A DNA stretch of 14,344 nucleotides, taken from assembly GCA_002367255.1 (NCBI GenBank), contig DFBD01000106.1, forward strand, positions 11,890 to 26,233. Reading direction: 5' to 3'. Below the pieces are notes generated by a model. It searched no databases, had not been told where the DNA came from, and saw only the letters and a program-made list of their open reading frames with translations. Positions within the stretch are counted from its first letter, which is position 1. Every line of letters starts with the position of its first letter. This DNA is from Rhodobacterales bacterium UBA3089. GTDB taxonomy: Bacteria; Pseudomonadota; Alphaproteobacteria; Rhodobacterales; Rhodobacteraceae. Position numbers and translations under genes: made by a program. Positions 1 through 8,560 of the stretch are shown here, piece after piece.

Positions 1-995
1 TTTTTGTCCTGCCCCATCAGCGCGATCAAACCCTCCGCATCCGGCAAATCACCCGCGATATCGGACAGGTCCTTTTTCATCCCCATCGTCGTCAGATGTT
101 GGCGCACACGGCTGGGCGCTTCTTGCGAACAAACCCCCAATTTCTGTGATAATTCAAAGGCTAAGACACAACCTATTGCCACCCCCTCGCCATGCAGTAA
201 GCGGTCCGAATAACCGGTCGCAGCCTCCAGCGCATGCCCAAACGTATGCCCCAGGTTTAACAGCGCCCGATCTCCGCGCTCTTTTTCATCGCGCGCTACG
301 ATTTGGGCTTTCATTTCACAGGACCGTTTGATCGCGGCAATACGGCCTACCTTATCCCCAAACGCTAGCGATGGTCCGTTTTTCTCTAACCAATCAAAGA
401 ACTTAACATCCCCGAGCAACCCGTATTTAACCACCTCGCCATACCCCGAAGTAAACTCCCGAGGGCTTAATGTGTCCAGAACATCTGTGTCTGCCAGCAC
501 CAGTTTTGGCTGGTGAAAAGCGCCTATCAAGTTTTTGCCATGTGGCGAATTTATTCCGGTTTTCCCCCCAACCGAACTATCCACCTGCGCCAGCAGCGAG
601 GTAGGTATTTGGACGAAATTCACCCCGCGACGAAGGATGGCCGCAGCAAATCCAGCCAAGTCTCCGATCACGCCACCACCGAAGGCTATTACGGTGTCGT
701 CACGTTCTACCTGTTGCTCGATAAGCCACTCAACAGCAGTCTCTAACCCATTCCACCCTTTGGTTTTTTCCCCCGCAGGCATCGCAATATAGTTGCTGGA
801 AATGCCGGCATTTGACAGACCTGTTTGCAGTGTTTGCATATGCAAACCTGCCACCGTTTCATCCGTAATAATCGCAACTTTTGGCCGCTTCAGGAACGGC
901 ATGAGCCTGACACCGGATTCGGCCAGTAATCCCGGCCCGATCACGATATCATACTTGCGATCCGGCAGATCAACGGTCAGAGTTTCAGTGTTCAT
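1..995 (-). CDS. aroB: 3-dehydroquinate synthase, C-terminus cut by window edge
   Basis: Cytoplasmic enzyme that converts DAHP to 3-dehydroquinate, the second step of the shikimate pathway; it uses NAD and a divalent metal. I translated the minus strand from ATG 995-993, and it stays open for 331 residues to the window edge, so roughly the last 40 residues of a ~370-aa family protein are missing. Landmarks are the NAD-binding GGGVIGDLAG (residues 106-115), PTSLLAQVDSSVGGKTG (131-147), the metal ligand Glu in GYGEVVKYG (E187) and the two His of LNLGHTFGHALE (H250, H254). GAGGA lies about 6 nt before the start. The start overlaps the end of aroK by 11 nt, so the two are probably co-transcribed and translationally coupled. 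Plus-strand ORFs here are shadows. Confidence 0.97.
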   Translation of the reverse strand, partial: MNTETLTVDLPDRKYDIVIGPGLLAESGVRLMPFLKRPKVAIITDETVAGLHMQTLQTGLSNAGISSNYIAMPAGEKTKGWNGLETAVEWLIEQQVERDDTVIAFGGGVIGDLAGFAAAILRRGVNFVQIPTSLLAQVDSSVGGKTGINSPHGKNLIGAFHQPKLVLADTDVLDTLSPREFTSGYGEVVKYGLLGDVKFFDWLEKNGPSLAFGDKVGRIAAIKRSCEMKAQIVARDEKERGDRALLNLGHTFGHALEAATGYSDRLLHGEGVAIGCVLAFELSQKLGVCSQEAPSRVRQHLTTMGMKKDLSDIAGDLPDAEGLIALMGQDK

Positions 996-1578
996 TTTGT
1001 TCCTCGTTCTTGGCTATTACCGACAAATGGTCGGCCTTATCCAGCGCCTCGATAATTGCGTTCACTACAACCTCGTGCGGATCACCAGACGCGCTGCTCA
1101 CCACTATATCCGCTGTTTCGTATATAGGGTTCCGTGTTTCCAGTAATTTGGTTAACACCCCCTTGGGATCGTCTCCGTTCAACAGCGGCCGACTGGTCTT
1201 GTCCTTGACCCTTTCCCAAAGCGTCTCAAGATCAGCTTTGATCCATACCGAGATGCCGCTATTACCTATCATCTTACGGTTTTCATTGGACAAAAACGCC
1301 CCGCCACCTGTCGCCAGGACACAAGGCTCCTCGTTCAACAGGCGGCTAATAACCCTACGCTCGCCATCACGGAAATACTGCTCGTCGAAGCGTTCGAAAA
1401 TCTCGGGGATGGTCATATCGGCAGCAGCTTCAATCTCGAAATCACTATCAACAAAGCGCACGCCCAGCCGATCAGCCAATCGCCGCCCCACGCTCGATTT
1501 ACCTGCCCCCATCAACCCCACTAGAACCACCGTCCGGTTCAAACCGTAGGTACGAATGGGCTCGGACATAGGTGACAT
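985..1578 (-). CDS. aroK: Shikimate kinase
   Basis: ATP-dependent phosphorylation of shikimate to shikimate 3-phosphate in aromatic amino acid synthesis (cytoplasm). The 197-aa protein has the P-loop GLMGAGKSS (residues 21-29), DSD (44-46, the Mg/shikimate region), the shikimate-binding FRDGE (69-73), GGGAF (91-95), the lid arginine in RPLL (130-133) and R149 in the LLETRNPIY segment. All kinase landmarks are intact. Start 1578 is preferred over the ATG at 1569 because AGGGG lies 8 nt upstream of it, whereas the second ATG has no ribosome-binding site. It is the first gene of an aroK-aroB operon and is divergent from the membrane-protein/xerD operon. The C-terminal tail (about residues 185-197) is acidic and overlaps the aroB start. 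Confidence 0.96.
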   Translation of the reverse strand: MSPMSEPIRTYGLNRTVVLVGLMGAGKSSVGRRLADRLGVRFVDSDFEIEAAADMTIPEIFERFDEQYFRDGERRVISRLLNEEPCVLATGGGAFLSNENRKMIGNSGISVWIKADLETLWERVKDKTSRPLLNGDDPKGVLTKLLETRNPIYETADIVVSSASGDPHEVVVNAIIEALDKADHLSVIAKNEEQNEH

Positions 1579-1732
1579 AGATAAAACCCCTATTGGGCGA
1601 TTGATGATTTGTTAACTTCACGTTAGATTCAACGGGCGCGATATGAAAGAGGGATAATCCCCGTGATCGTCACCGCTACGATAACACTACGATAAGACGA
1701 GCACCATCGTCTTTGAACAAGGAGCAGGCAGA
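1579..1732. promoter_or_regulatory. Divergent promoter region between aroK and the xerD operon
   Basis: This 154-bp spacer separates two divergent transcription units and must hold both promoters, but I could not pick convincing -35/-10 boxes. It contains a short tandem repeat, CTACGATAA at 1676-1684 and again at 1687-1695, spaced 11 bp (about one helical turn). That may be an operator or chance. AAGGAG at 1719-1724 is the ribosome-binding site of the plus-strand small gene. Confidence 0.5.
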
Positions 1733-1867
1733 ATGTTTCGATTGATAAAAGTTTTATTTTATTTAGCCGTGATCGGCGGGATTGGCATCGTCGGATACGC
1801 CTTGTTTTTCGAGCTTCCCGCACCGCAATCCGAAGTAACACAGGCTATTACGCCTGACCTGGATTAA
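1733..1867 (+). CDS. Small single-pass membrane protein, 44 aa
   Basis: A 44-residue protein too short for many ORF callers. It starts at ATG 1733 with AAGGAG 8 nt upstream and stops with TAA 1865-1867, only 3 nt before the next gene. Residues about 5-27 form one strongly hydrophobic membrane segment (VLFYLAVIGGIGIVGYALFF), preceded by a basic residue pair (Arg3, Lys6). A short polar Pro/Gln/acidic tail of about 17 residues follows, probably periplasmic. The strong ribosome-binding site, tight spacing and membrane segment support a real gene. I recall similar short proteins between aroK and xerD in related roseobacters, but I cannot verify this here. Function unknown. Confidence 0.75.
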   Translation: MFRLIKVLFYLAVIGGIGIVGYALFFELPAPQSEVTQAITPDLD

Positions 1868-1870
1868 CCA

Positions 1871-3421
1871 ATGCGTTTATTTACTCTGGTATTCTTAACG
1901 ACAGGTGTGGTGACCTCTGCTTTTGCGCAAGCACCGCTAAGTGCGATTGGCTGGCTTAGTGACAACATCAAAAACCCGCCGGAGTTTCAAATACCACCGG
2001 ATACGGTCCCGCTTGTCACGCCGCTTGTTCAGGAAATCTCGATTAAAAAGGGATTAACACCTGTTAGCCCTGACGCCATCGGCTTGCTTTCTCCGGCGGT
2101 AACCGGATTTTCAGCGGCGCTTTGGGGGGACATGCTTGCGGATGATATAGCGGATTTGTTGATCGATTTCAATGATGAAGGCCCTCCGGAGGCCAGAAGT
2201 ATATTCCGCCGTATATTGTTGGCACAGGCCAACCCCGCGCCAAATGACGCGCAAAACGGTCTTGTACTGCAAGCCCGTGTCGCACGCCTGCTGAATATCG
2301 GTGCGCTAGATGCAGCCGAGGCACTTATAACATTAGCTCCGGCGACTAATCCGCAGATATTTCAGCAAAAATTTGAAATTGCGATATTAACGAACCGAAC
2401 TAGTGGGGTGTGTGAAATCTTGAAGTCCACGCCTGCGATTTCAGTTGATCTTAGCGCGCGCGTCTATTGTCTGGCGCGAAGTGGAGACTGGAATGCAGCG
2501 GCTATTACCTTGTCGCTGGGGGCTGGAATCGGGGCGATTGACCCTGATCGTGAAGAGCTGCTGATACATTTCCTTGACCCAGAACTGTTTGAAGGCGAAC
2601 CAGACCCGATCCCGCCTAACCCATTGGGTGTAATGGATTTTGTACTGCGCGAGGCGGTGCTTTTACCAAGACCCACTGGCCTGCTACCGCTTCCATACTT
2701 GTATCGCGACATCGGAACACGCGCCCCGCTTCGGGCCAAGTTGGAGGCCTCCGAGCGGCTGGTGATGGCTGGATCGCTGCCTTCAAACCTGCTTTTTGCC
2801 GCCTACCGCGAAGGTAAAGCCGCGAGTTCTGGCGGGGTGTGGGGCCGCGCCAACAGCGTTCAAATGCTGGACAAAGCACTGGCCGAAGGGGATGCAGCAG
2901 AAACTTCCGTTGCAATTTCATCCACTTACGATGCGTTTGCAAATGCAGGTTTGCTGAACGCTTTGGCCGAAGAATATGCTGAAACCCTGTCAACGCTAGA
3001 GTATTCGCCCGAATATACCGGTGCAAAATTGCAGGTTCTGGATTTACTGCACCTTGCGAATATTTCGAATATGTCATGGGTTGATAGCGCCGTTCTGGGT
3101 GAAAATCGCCGGCTTGCCTTGGCGATTGTGACGCAGGCCCCGTTGATTATTGACCCTGCTGGATCCGCGCTACAGCAATCGATTGTTAACGGTTTGAACG
3201 GCCCCTTGCCCGAAAGCCCCGCCGCTGCGCGAATATTAAACCTGCTTGAAGAGAACCGCCAAGGCCAAGCAATCCTTGCATCTTTGCGGCTGCTTTCCAG
3301 CGGCGCTTTGGCTGACCCCGAAGGGGTGCGAACAGGCCTCTATGTGCTTGTTTCGGCAGGGCAATCTGCGGCCGCACGACGTATAGCTGTGCAAATTCTA
3401 TTGCTGCCTGTCGGAGGATAA
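1871..3421 (+). CDS. Exported alpha-helical repeat-like protein of unknown function
   Basis: A 516-aa protein with a clear type I signal peptide: a basic start (MRLF), a hydrophobic core to about residue 18 and an AFA|Q cleavage site near residue 19-20. The mature protein is therefore expected in the periplasm. The rest is rich in Ala, Leu and Glu with many short amphipathic helices and no conserved enzymatic motif I recognise; it could be a TPR/Sel1-like solenoid. It is the middle gene of a tight operon: 3 nt after the 44-aa membrane protein and 3 nt before xerD. That packing suggests co-regulation but not a shared biochemical role. Codon use resembles the core neighbours. I believe it is a Rhodobacteraceae-conserved hypothetical, from memory only. 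Confidence 0.85.
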   Translation: MRLFTLVFLTTGVVTSAFAQAPLSAIGWLSDNIKNPPEFQIPPDTVPLVTPLVQEISIKKGLTPVSPDAIGLLSPAVTGFSAALWGDMLADDIADLLIDFNDEGPPEARSIFRRILLAQANPAPNDAQNGLVLQARVARLLNIGALDAAEALITLAPATNPQIFQQKFEIAILTNRTSGVCEILKSTPAISVDLSARVYCLARSGDWNAAAITLSLGAGIGAIDPDREELLIHFLDPELFEGEPDPIPPNPLGVMDFVLREAVLLPRPTGLLPLPYLYRDIGTRAPLRAKLEASERLVMAGSLPSNLLFAAYREGKAASSGGVWGRANSVQMLDKALAEGDAAETSVAISSTYDAFANAGLLNALAEEYAETLSTLEYSPEYTGAKLQVLDLLHLANISNMSWVDSAVLGENRRLALAIVTQAPLIIDPAGSALQQSIVNGLNGPLPESPAAARILNLLEENRQGQAILASLRLLSSGALADPEGVRTGLYVLVSAGQSAAARRIAVQILLLPVGG

Positions 3422-3424
3422 CGC

Positions 3425-4327
3425 GTGCATCCCTGGTTACCGACCTTTCTGGAAGCCATGCAAGCTGAACAGGATGCAGCCATTAACACGTTAACGGCCT
3501 ACGGCCGTGACCTTAAGGATTTTGTGGGCTTTCTGGAACGGAAAAAGCTGACGCCCGAGGTGGCCAGCCGTGCGGATATTGAAAATTACCTGATCGAGTT
3601 GGAGGCAAACGGCCTCGCCAAATCCACCCGCGCTAGGCGATTGTCTTCCGTCCGGCAATTATACCGTTTTGCCTTCACCGAAGGCTGGCGCAGTGATGAT
3701 CCTGCGGCGCAGATACGCGGGCCTAAGCGTGGACGACATTTGCCCACGACGTTAAGCGAAGCTGATGTTGTCACGTTGTTGGAAAAGGCAAGGACATACG
3801 GAAGAACCCCGTTGGACAAATTGCGAAACACATGCTTGATGGAAATCCTCTACGCGACAGGCCTTCGTGTTACCGAGCTGGTATCCTTGCCCGTCGCGGC
3901 GGTCAGAGGCGACCCGCGCATGATTTTAGTACGTGGTAAAGGTGGCCGGGAACGGATGGTACCGCTATCCCCTCCGGCGCGGGAGGCGTTGACGGAATGG
4001 CTGGTCGCACGCGATACTGATCTGAAAGAAAAGCACGTTAAATCCCCGTTTCTGTTTCCTTCACGAGGGAAAAAGGGGCATGTAACGCGTGAGTCATTCT
4101 TTCTATTTATAAAAGACTTGGCGTTGGTTAGCGGGCTTGACCCCAAGGGGGTATCCCCGCACACATTACGCCATGCATTTGCCACGCATCTTCTGGCAAA
4201 TGGCGCTGATTTGCTGTCCATTCAGGTGTTGTTAGGGCATGCTGACGTCTCCACCACGGAAATTTATACGCATGTGCTGGAAGAACGACTGAAAGCGCTG
4301 GTTCTTAACAAGCACCCGCTGGCTTAG
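3425..4327 (+). CDS. xerD: Site-specific tyrosine recombinase XerD
   Basis: Tyrosine recombinase that, with XerC, resolves chromosome dimers at dif in the cytoplasm. At 300 aa it has the usual length. An N-terminal SAM-like DNA-binding domain (about residues 1-90) precedes the catalytic domain. The catalytic set is complete: R148 (ATGLRVTEL), K172 (RGKGGRERMVPLS), H246 and R249 (HTLRHAFATHLL), H272 (LLGHADVSTTEIYTHV) and nucleophile Y281. The start is GTG 3425, chosen because GGAGG sits at 3413-3417 with a 7-nt gap. It is the third gene of the operon, and its 3' end overlaps the convergent phosphoesterase gene by 23 nt. XerC is possible, but the context and the HTLRHAFATHLLANGADL run favour XerD. 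It is a housekeeping enzyme, distinct from the island integrase at 8695. Confidence 0.92.
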   Translation: MHPWLPTFLEAMQAEQDAAINTLTAYGRDLKDFVGFLERKKLTPEVASRADIENYLIELEANGLAKSTRARRLSSVRQLYRFAFTEGWRSDDPAAQIRGPKRGRHLPTTLSEADVVTLLEKARTYGRTPLDKLRNTCLMEILYATGLRVTELVSLPVAAVRGDPRMILVRGKGGRERMVPLSPPAREALTEWLVARDTDLKEKHVKSPFLFPSRGKKGHVTRESFFLFIKDLALVSGLDPKGVSPHTLRHAFATHLLANGADLLSIQVLLGHADVSTTEIYTHVLEERLKALVLNKHPLA

Positions 4328-5123
4328 ATCTGCGCATAACTGGTGGCAAGGTGTCTTCGCTTGGCCAGTGACCTGTGCTTAGAGCCGTGTGATAGCCTTG
4401 GGTTAAACCTGCGTTTTCCATAGCTTGTCGGGCAGCAGAGAAATCATAGCTAAGACTATAAATATCGGGTTCGTCGTCCAGAACAACGAACCGGGTCTGC
4501 ACCATGCCGTCATTGGGCGGCATCCCGATTGCCCCTGCGTTAATCCACAGCTTTCGCCCGACAAAATCCACGAACGGTATACCTGAATGGCCCGCAATAA
4601 TTCCATCTACGGTCCCAACCACTGCTTCGACAGCTTTGATTTCTTCGATAAAAGCAACCTCGTCCGAAACAGGCCAGATAAAACGGCTGATGTTTGTTAC
4701 GCCGCCGTGAATAGCCGCATATCTCCGTCCGTTTTTGGTGAAAACTGCAATATCAGGGCAAGAGGCCATCCATTCGCGACTATCATCCGAGACTTGATTC
4801 AGCGCATGGGCATACCACCCCTGTGCCAATATCGAGCATTGCGAATTGTCCTCGAACCCACAGGCGCAATCGTCTGAACCTTCGGCCAGTTGCTTTTCGC
4901 AATTGCCTGCCACAACGGTGCAACCATGTGCGCGAACGGCCTGAACCGTCGCTTCGGCATCGGCGCAGTAAGCCACCACATCACCAGTGCAAATCATGCG
5001 TTCAGCGGGAATTTCCAAATGTTCGGCGGCATCTTTCAGCGCCTCAAACGCCTGCAAATTCGAATACGGGCCGCCAAAAAACAGCATTGGGCCGTTAAAA
5101 TCGCCTAAATCTGTAATTTTCAT
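4305..5123 (-). CDS. Metallophosphoesterase-family protein with degenerate first metal motif
   Basis: A 272-aa protein of the calcineurin-like (YfcE/Metallophos_2 type) fold. Visible blocks are GDVVAYCAD (47-55), AGNCEKQL (72-79), AIHGG (137-141), AGHSG (177-181) and NAGAIG (195-200). The usual first block, D-x-H, is replaced by GGPYSN (17-22), so two canonical metal ligands are absent, and GHTH is GHSG. Activity may therefore be altered; the substrate is unknown. A cysteine-rich stretch (C86, C88, C96) follows GNCE. I chose ATG 5123 because AGGGG lies 6 nt upstream. An in-frame ATG at 5162 would add 13 residues but has no ribosome-binding site. The gene is convergent with xerD and divergent from the CNNM/CBS gene. 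Confidence 0.85.
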   Translation of the reverse strand: MKITDLGDFNGPMLFFGGPYSNLQAFEALKDAAEHLEIPAERMICTGDVVAYCADAEATVQAVRAHGCTVVAGNCEKQLAEGSDDCACGFEDNSQCSILAQGWYAHALNQVSDDSREWMASCPDIAVFTKNGRRYAAIHGGVTNISRFIWPVSDEVAFIEEIKAVEAVVGTVDGIIAGHSGIPFVDFVGRKLWINAGAIGMPPNDGMVQTRFVVLDDEPDIYSLSYDFSAARQAMENAGLTQGYHTALSTGHWPSEDTLPPVMRRSKPAGAC

Positions 5124-5203
5124 ATTGATCCCCTGCTTGCAGATGGCCTGCTCAGCCCCCATAACTGAAGATTGAAAACCCGCATTGCAAGGAGCTTATG
5201 CAA

Positions 5204-6517
5204 ATGGAAGCTGCCGCTGGCGAAATCGTTACTTGGGACATAGCCTTTTGGGGCACTGTTGGCGCGATCATTGCGCTGTTGTTACTGTCTGCATTCTTCT
5301 CGGGGTCCGAGACCGCGTTGACCGCCGCAAGCCGGGCCAAGTTGAACGGCATGGCCAAAAAAGGCTCCACCGGGGCGCAGAAGGCGTTGAATCTGACGGA
5401 CGATAATGAACGCCTGATCGGGGCGGTTTTGTTGGGTAATAACCTTGTGAATATTCTTGCGGCCGCGCTGGCGACCAGCCTGTTCACGATGCTTTACGGT
5501 TCCAGTGGTGTGGCGATGGCGACGATCGTTATGACCCTTCTGGTGCTGATTTTTGCCGAGGTGATGCCGAAGACTTACGCGATCACCAACCCTGAATCGG
5601 CGGCCCTGCGCGTCTCGCCTGTTATTGCGATTGTTGTGCGTATTCTGTCACCGTTCGTGAACATCGTGCGTCTGCTGGTGCGGTTCTTTATGCGCCTTCT
5701 GGGGGTTAAAATCGATCCTGACACCCGCATTCTGGCGCATCAGGAAATTGCCGAGGCGATTGTGCTGCACCACTCCGAAGGGGGGGTGCAGAAGGACGAC
5801 CGTGATCGTTTGCTAGGGGCGCTAGACCTGAAAAACCGCGAGGTCGAGGAGGTCATGCTCCATCGCTCCAACATCGAAATGATTGATGTGGATGATGATC
5901 CAAACGCGATTCTGACGCAAGCGCTGCAATCACCATACACCCGTATTCCGGTATTCAAGGACAAGCCTGAAAACATTGTCGGGGTTGTACACGCCAAGGA
6001 TTTGTTGCGCACCGTAGATTCCATGGTACGCGGGACGAAGGACGGGCTGCAAAGCCTTGAAGATTTTGATATTCTCGACATCGCGATGAAACCGTATTTT
6101 GTGCCGGAAACAACCTCTCTGGATGATCAGATGCGGGAATTTTTACGCCGCAAATCGCATTTTGCCTTGGTGGTGGATGAATATGGTTCGCTACAAGGTC
6201 TGATTACACTTGAGGATATTCTTGAGGAAATCGTAGGCGAAATTGCTGATGAACACGATCTGGACGAAGACGAGGTAGAGCGCACGAATGACGGCGAGGT
6301 TATCGTTGACGGGGCTATGACAATCCGCGATGTGAACCGTACATGCGATTGGTCCTTGCCGGATGAGCAAGCCAATACCGTGGCCGGATTGGTGATATTC
6401 GAGGCACAGACGATCCCGACCGAAGGACAGATATTTTCGTTCCACGGCTATCGCTTCGAGGTGTTGAGCCGCGAGCATAACCGAATTGCAAAAATTCGAA
6501 TTCGCCGGTTGGGTTAA
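5204..6517 (+). CDS. HlyC/CorC-type CNNM + CBS-pair membrane protein
   Basis: Inner-membrane protein of the CorB/CorC/HlyC family, members of which are linked to Mg/Co ion export; the exact substrate is not shown by sequence. Domains in order: a CNNM/DUF21 transmembrane domain (about residues 10-190) with [25 protein letters not shown] and AEVMPKT; two CBS domains (about 200-335) including YTRIPVF and [25 protein letters not shown], a site of the kind that binds adenine nucleotides; and a C-terminal CorC_HlyC domain (about 345-435). Length is 437 aa from ATG 5204, which sits 9 nt after AAGGAG. The in-frame ATG at 5198 leaves only 3 nt and is less likely. Its stop shares the palindrome TTAA with the convergent ATPase gene. 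Confidence 0.93.
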   Translation: MEAAAGEIVTWDIAFWGTVGAIIALLLLSAFFSGSETALTAASRAKLNGMAKKGSTGAQKALNLTDDNERLIGAVLLGNNLVNILAAALATSLFTMLYGSSGVAMATIVMTLLVLIFAEVMPKTYAITNPESAALRVSPVIAIVVRILSPFVNIVRLLVRFFMRLLGVKIDPDTRILAHQEIAEAIVLHHSEGGVQKDDRDRLLGALDLKNREVEEVMLHRSNIEMIDVDDDPNAILTQALQSPYTRIPVFKDKPENIVGVVHAKDLLRTVDSMVRGTKDGLQSLEDFDILDIAMKPYFVPETTSLDDQMREFLRRKSHFALVVDEYGSLQGLITLEDILEEIVGEIADEHDLDEDEVERTNDGEVIVDGAMTIRDVNRTCDWSLPDEQANTVAGLVIFEAQTIPTEGQIFSFHGYRFEVLSREHNRIAKIRIRRLG

Positions 6518-8049
6518 AGGTTCTTAAAGAAGTTCCCGAGTGTTCCCCGCCCCATCGAGCGTCCTAATTGCGTTCCGAACGAACGTGCCAGTGATTTTGC
6601 GAAGGCCTGCCCTGCCGTATCCCCGCGCGAACTGCGCTTGGGCTTTTCGGTCGGGCGGGAATACTTCGTGCCACTACCATATCGCCGTGCGCTAGAAAAC
6701 TCACGCTCAACGGGTTCGTCTTCCGGTTCTTCCAGCTCGGCGGCAGTTGCGGCCTTACGCTTTAGGATTTCAAAGGCGGATTCCCGGTCTATTTTGGCTT
6801 CATAAAGCCCTGCCAGAGGGGATTTGGCTATCACGGCAGTCCGTTCGACATCAGTTATCGGCCCAAGGCGGGACGACGGCGGACGGATCATGGTGCGCTC
6901 GACTATCGAAGGCACGCCCTTTTTAACCAACGTGGATACCACGGCCTCTCCCACACCAACATCGCGGATGGCCTCCAGCGTGTCAAAGGCGGGGTTGGGG
7001 CGGAAGGTTTCAGCGGCCGCCCGCAACGCTTTCTGGTCGCGCGGCGTAAACGCCCGTAGTGCATGTTGGAAACGATTACCAAGCTGGCCGAGGATATCGG
7101 AGGGCACATCGTCGGGGTTCTGCGTGATGAAGAACACCCCAACCCCTTTAGAGCGGATCAGACGGGCGACCTGCTCCACCTTGTCGATCAACGCTTTTGG
7201 GGCGTCGTCAAATAGCAGATGTGCCTCGTCGAAGAAGAAGACGAACTTGGGTTTGTCGGGGTCGCCAACTTCGGGAAGGTTTTCGAATAATTCCGAGAGC
7301 ATCCACAACAAGAAAGTCGCATAAAGACGTGGCGATTGCATCAGGCGGTCAGCGGCAAGGATGTTCACGCGTCCCTGCCCGCTAGGGGTTTTCGCGATCA
7401 TATCGTCCAGATTAAGCGCAGGTTCGCCAAAAAGCTGCAAAGCACCTTGGTTTTCCAAAACAAGCAAACGACGTTGAATCGCCCCGATTGAGGCTTTGGA
7501 AATATTTCCATACCGCAGCGTTAGGTCATCAGAGTTTTCACCAAGCCAGACCAACAGCGATTGAAGATCTTTAAGGTCCAGCAACAACATGCCGTTTTCA
7601 TCCGCCATACGAAATGCGATGTTAAGCACCCCCTCTTGTGCTTCGGTCAATTCCAGTAGACGGGACAGCAGCAGCGGCCCCATCTCTGAGATTGTCGTGC
7701 GAACCGGGTGGCCTTTTTCGCCAAACATATCCCAGAAAACAACGGGGAAACCCTCGTATCCGTAATCGTCAAAGCCGATTGTATTGGCGCGTGAAACAAG
7801 TTTATCGTGCAGCTTGTGATCAACTGAACCCGGGACTGCCAGTCCGGAAAGGTCACCTTTCACATCGGACAGGAATACGGGAACACCTTGCTTGGAAAAA
7901 CTCTCGGCCAGAATTTGCAACGTTACGGTTTTACCCGTACCCGTCGCGCCTGCGATCAAGCCGTGACGGTTTGCGTATTTCAAGATCAAGCTTTGTGGGT
8001 CAGCGTAATCTATACCGCCGCCGCCAACAAATATCCGGTCGTTTTCCAT
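6514..8049 (-). CDS. DUF853 / HerA-like ATPase (YjgR-type)
   Basis: A 511-aa P-loop ATPase of the HerA/FtsK-like DUF853 family, whose cellular role is poorly known. It has Walker A GATGTGKT (34-41), SDVKGDLSG (61-69), Walker [11 protein letters not shown] (271-280), the sensor-like FFITQNPDD (306-313) and arginine-containing [19 protein letters not shown] (324-342). The C-terminus (about 440-511) is low-complexity, basic and Ser/Arg-rich with a final amphipathic stretch. Start ATG 8049 is chosen because AAGGG lies 7 nt upstream and [12 protein letters not shown] is the family-like start. An open frame extending 57 codons further to 8220 runs into transposase debris and is an artefact. Its only upstream DNA before the IS remnant is about 70-140 bp. 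Confidence 0.93.
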   Translation of the reverse strand: MENDRIFVGGGGIDYADPQSLILKYANRHGLIAGATGTGKTVTLQILAESFSKQGVPVFLSDVKGDLSGLAVPGSVDHKLHDKLVSRANTIGFDDYGYEGFPVVFWDMFGEKGHPVRTTISEMGPLLLSRLLELTEAQEGVLNIAFRMADENGMLLLDLKDLQSLLVWLGENSDDLTLRYGNISKASIGAIQRRLLVLENQGALQLFGEPALNLDDMIAKTPSGQGRVNILAADRLMQSPRLYATFLLWMLSELFENLPEVGDPDKPKFVFFFDEAHLLFDDAPKALIDKVEQVARLIRSKGVGVFFITQNPDDVPSDILGQLGNRFQHALRAFTPRDQKALRAAAETFRPNPAFDTLEAIRDVGVGEAVVSTLVKKGVPSIVERTMIRPPSSRLGPITDVERTAVIAKSPLAGLYEAKIDRESAFEILKRKAATAAELEEPEDEPVEREFSSARRYGSGTKYSRPTEKPKRSSRGDTAGQAFAKSLARSFGTQLGRSMGRGTLGNFFKNL

Positions 8050-8119
8050 AAAATGCCCTTTGCAAAATTGTTGCTTAGGAAATAACGCGATCACAGCCAC
8101 AACGCCAGCCTTTATGCGT

Positions 8120-8443
8120 TCACCAAGGATCACACGTAGCGCATTTAGATTGATAGCCAAAGCAGAGGATTGCAAAAAATCTGTGATTGGAGTGTGGCCT
8201 GCGCCCCAAGTTTCCTCCACTTGACGGAGAGTCCCTGGCCTCGTCTAACGAAGTAAATAGCGTTTCATTCAGGCACTCATCGCGTAACTTGCCGTTAAAG
8301 CTTTCTATAAACCCATTCTGCTCGGGCTTGCGAGGGGCGATGTAATGCCAATCGATCCCGTTGTTCTGGACCCATCGTAGAATAGCCATGCTGGTAGATT
8401 CAGTGCCGTTATCCACTGCCTGGCAGGGTATTGCGTAGTGGTC
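8120..8443 (-). pseudogene. IS3-family transposase (orfB) remnant
   Basis: A C-terminal piece of an IS3-type DDE transposase. On the minus strand, from about 8416, it reads DNGTE (second catalytic Asp region), then [31 protein letters not shown] (contains the catalytic Glu) and [11 protein letters not shown]. The normal TEF is TES here. In-frame stops (TGA 8449-8447, TAG 8446-8444) close the 5' side, so the first catalytic Asp and all of orfA are absent. Near 8216-8250 the frame slips: SLDEARD continues as LRQVEE in the next frame, then RRPHS returns in the original frame. Beyond that no family similarity survives. It is a dead fragment lying just upstream of the DUF853 gene and next to the att-like scar. 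I could not identify terminal inverted repeats. Confidence 0.85.
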
Positions 8444-8537
8444 CTATCAGCAATAGTGCCAAGGCAAATGGAGGCCCCCAAAGTTGGCTATCTAGGGCAG
8501 CCGCTAATATTCATTTACAAAGTGTTGCAAAATAGAA

Positions 8538-8560
8538 TGGTGCCCGGGGGAGGCATTGAA
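8538..8560 (-). other. Putative attachment-site scar: 3' part of a tRNA (tRNA-Leu-like)
   Basis: On the minus strand these 23 bases read TTCAATG (a legal T-loop), CCTCC (3' arm of a T-stem), CCCGGGC (acceptor 3' strand), A (discriminator), CCA. The expected T-stem 5' arm GGAGG is not present upstream (CGCAA instead), and no GCCCGGG acceptor 5' strand occurs within the next 100 bases, so it is not a complete tRNA gene. A CCCGGGC acceptor fits tRNA-Leu species that begin GCCCGGG. Position, length and the neighbouring integrase match the partial tRNA copy left by integration at a tRNA 3' end. With this orientation the core chromosome lies to the left and the element to the right. Confidence 0.65.

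Noticed and set aside
1010..1549. 179-codon plus-strand ORF opposite aroK
   Set aside because: It is an antisense shadow of shikimate kinase; low-complexity Ser/Thr/Arg composition and no ribosome-binding site.
1676..1695. 11-bp tandem repeat CTACGATAA as a firm regulator site
   Set aside because: Only two copies and no known binding motif; noted in the spacer entry but not claimed as a finding.
2616..3077. 153-codon minus-strand ORF inside the exported-protein gene
   Set aside because: Pro/Arg-rich shadow translation of the opposite strand; the plus frame has signal peptide, spacing and codon character of a real gene.
8047..8220. 57-codon N-terminal extension of the DUF853 ATPase
   Set aside because: The extension translates transposase debris and lacks a ribosome-binding site at 8220; ATG 8049 has AAGGG at good spacing and a family-like start.
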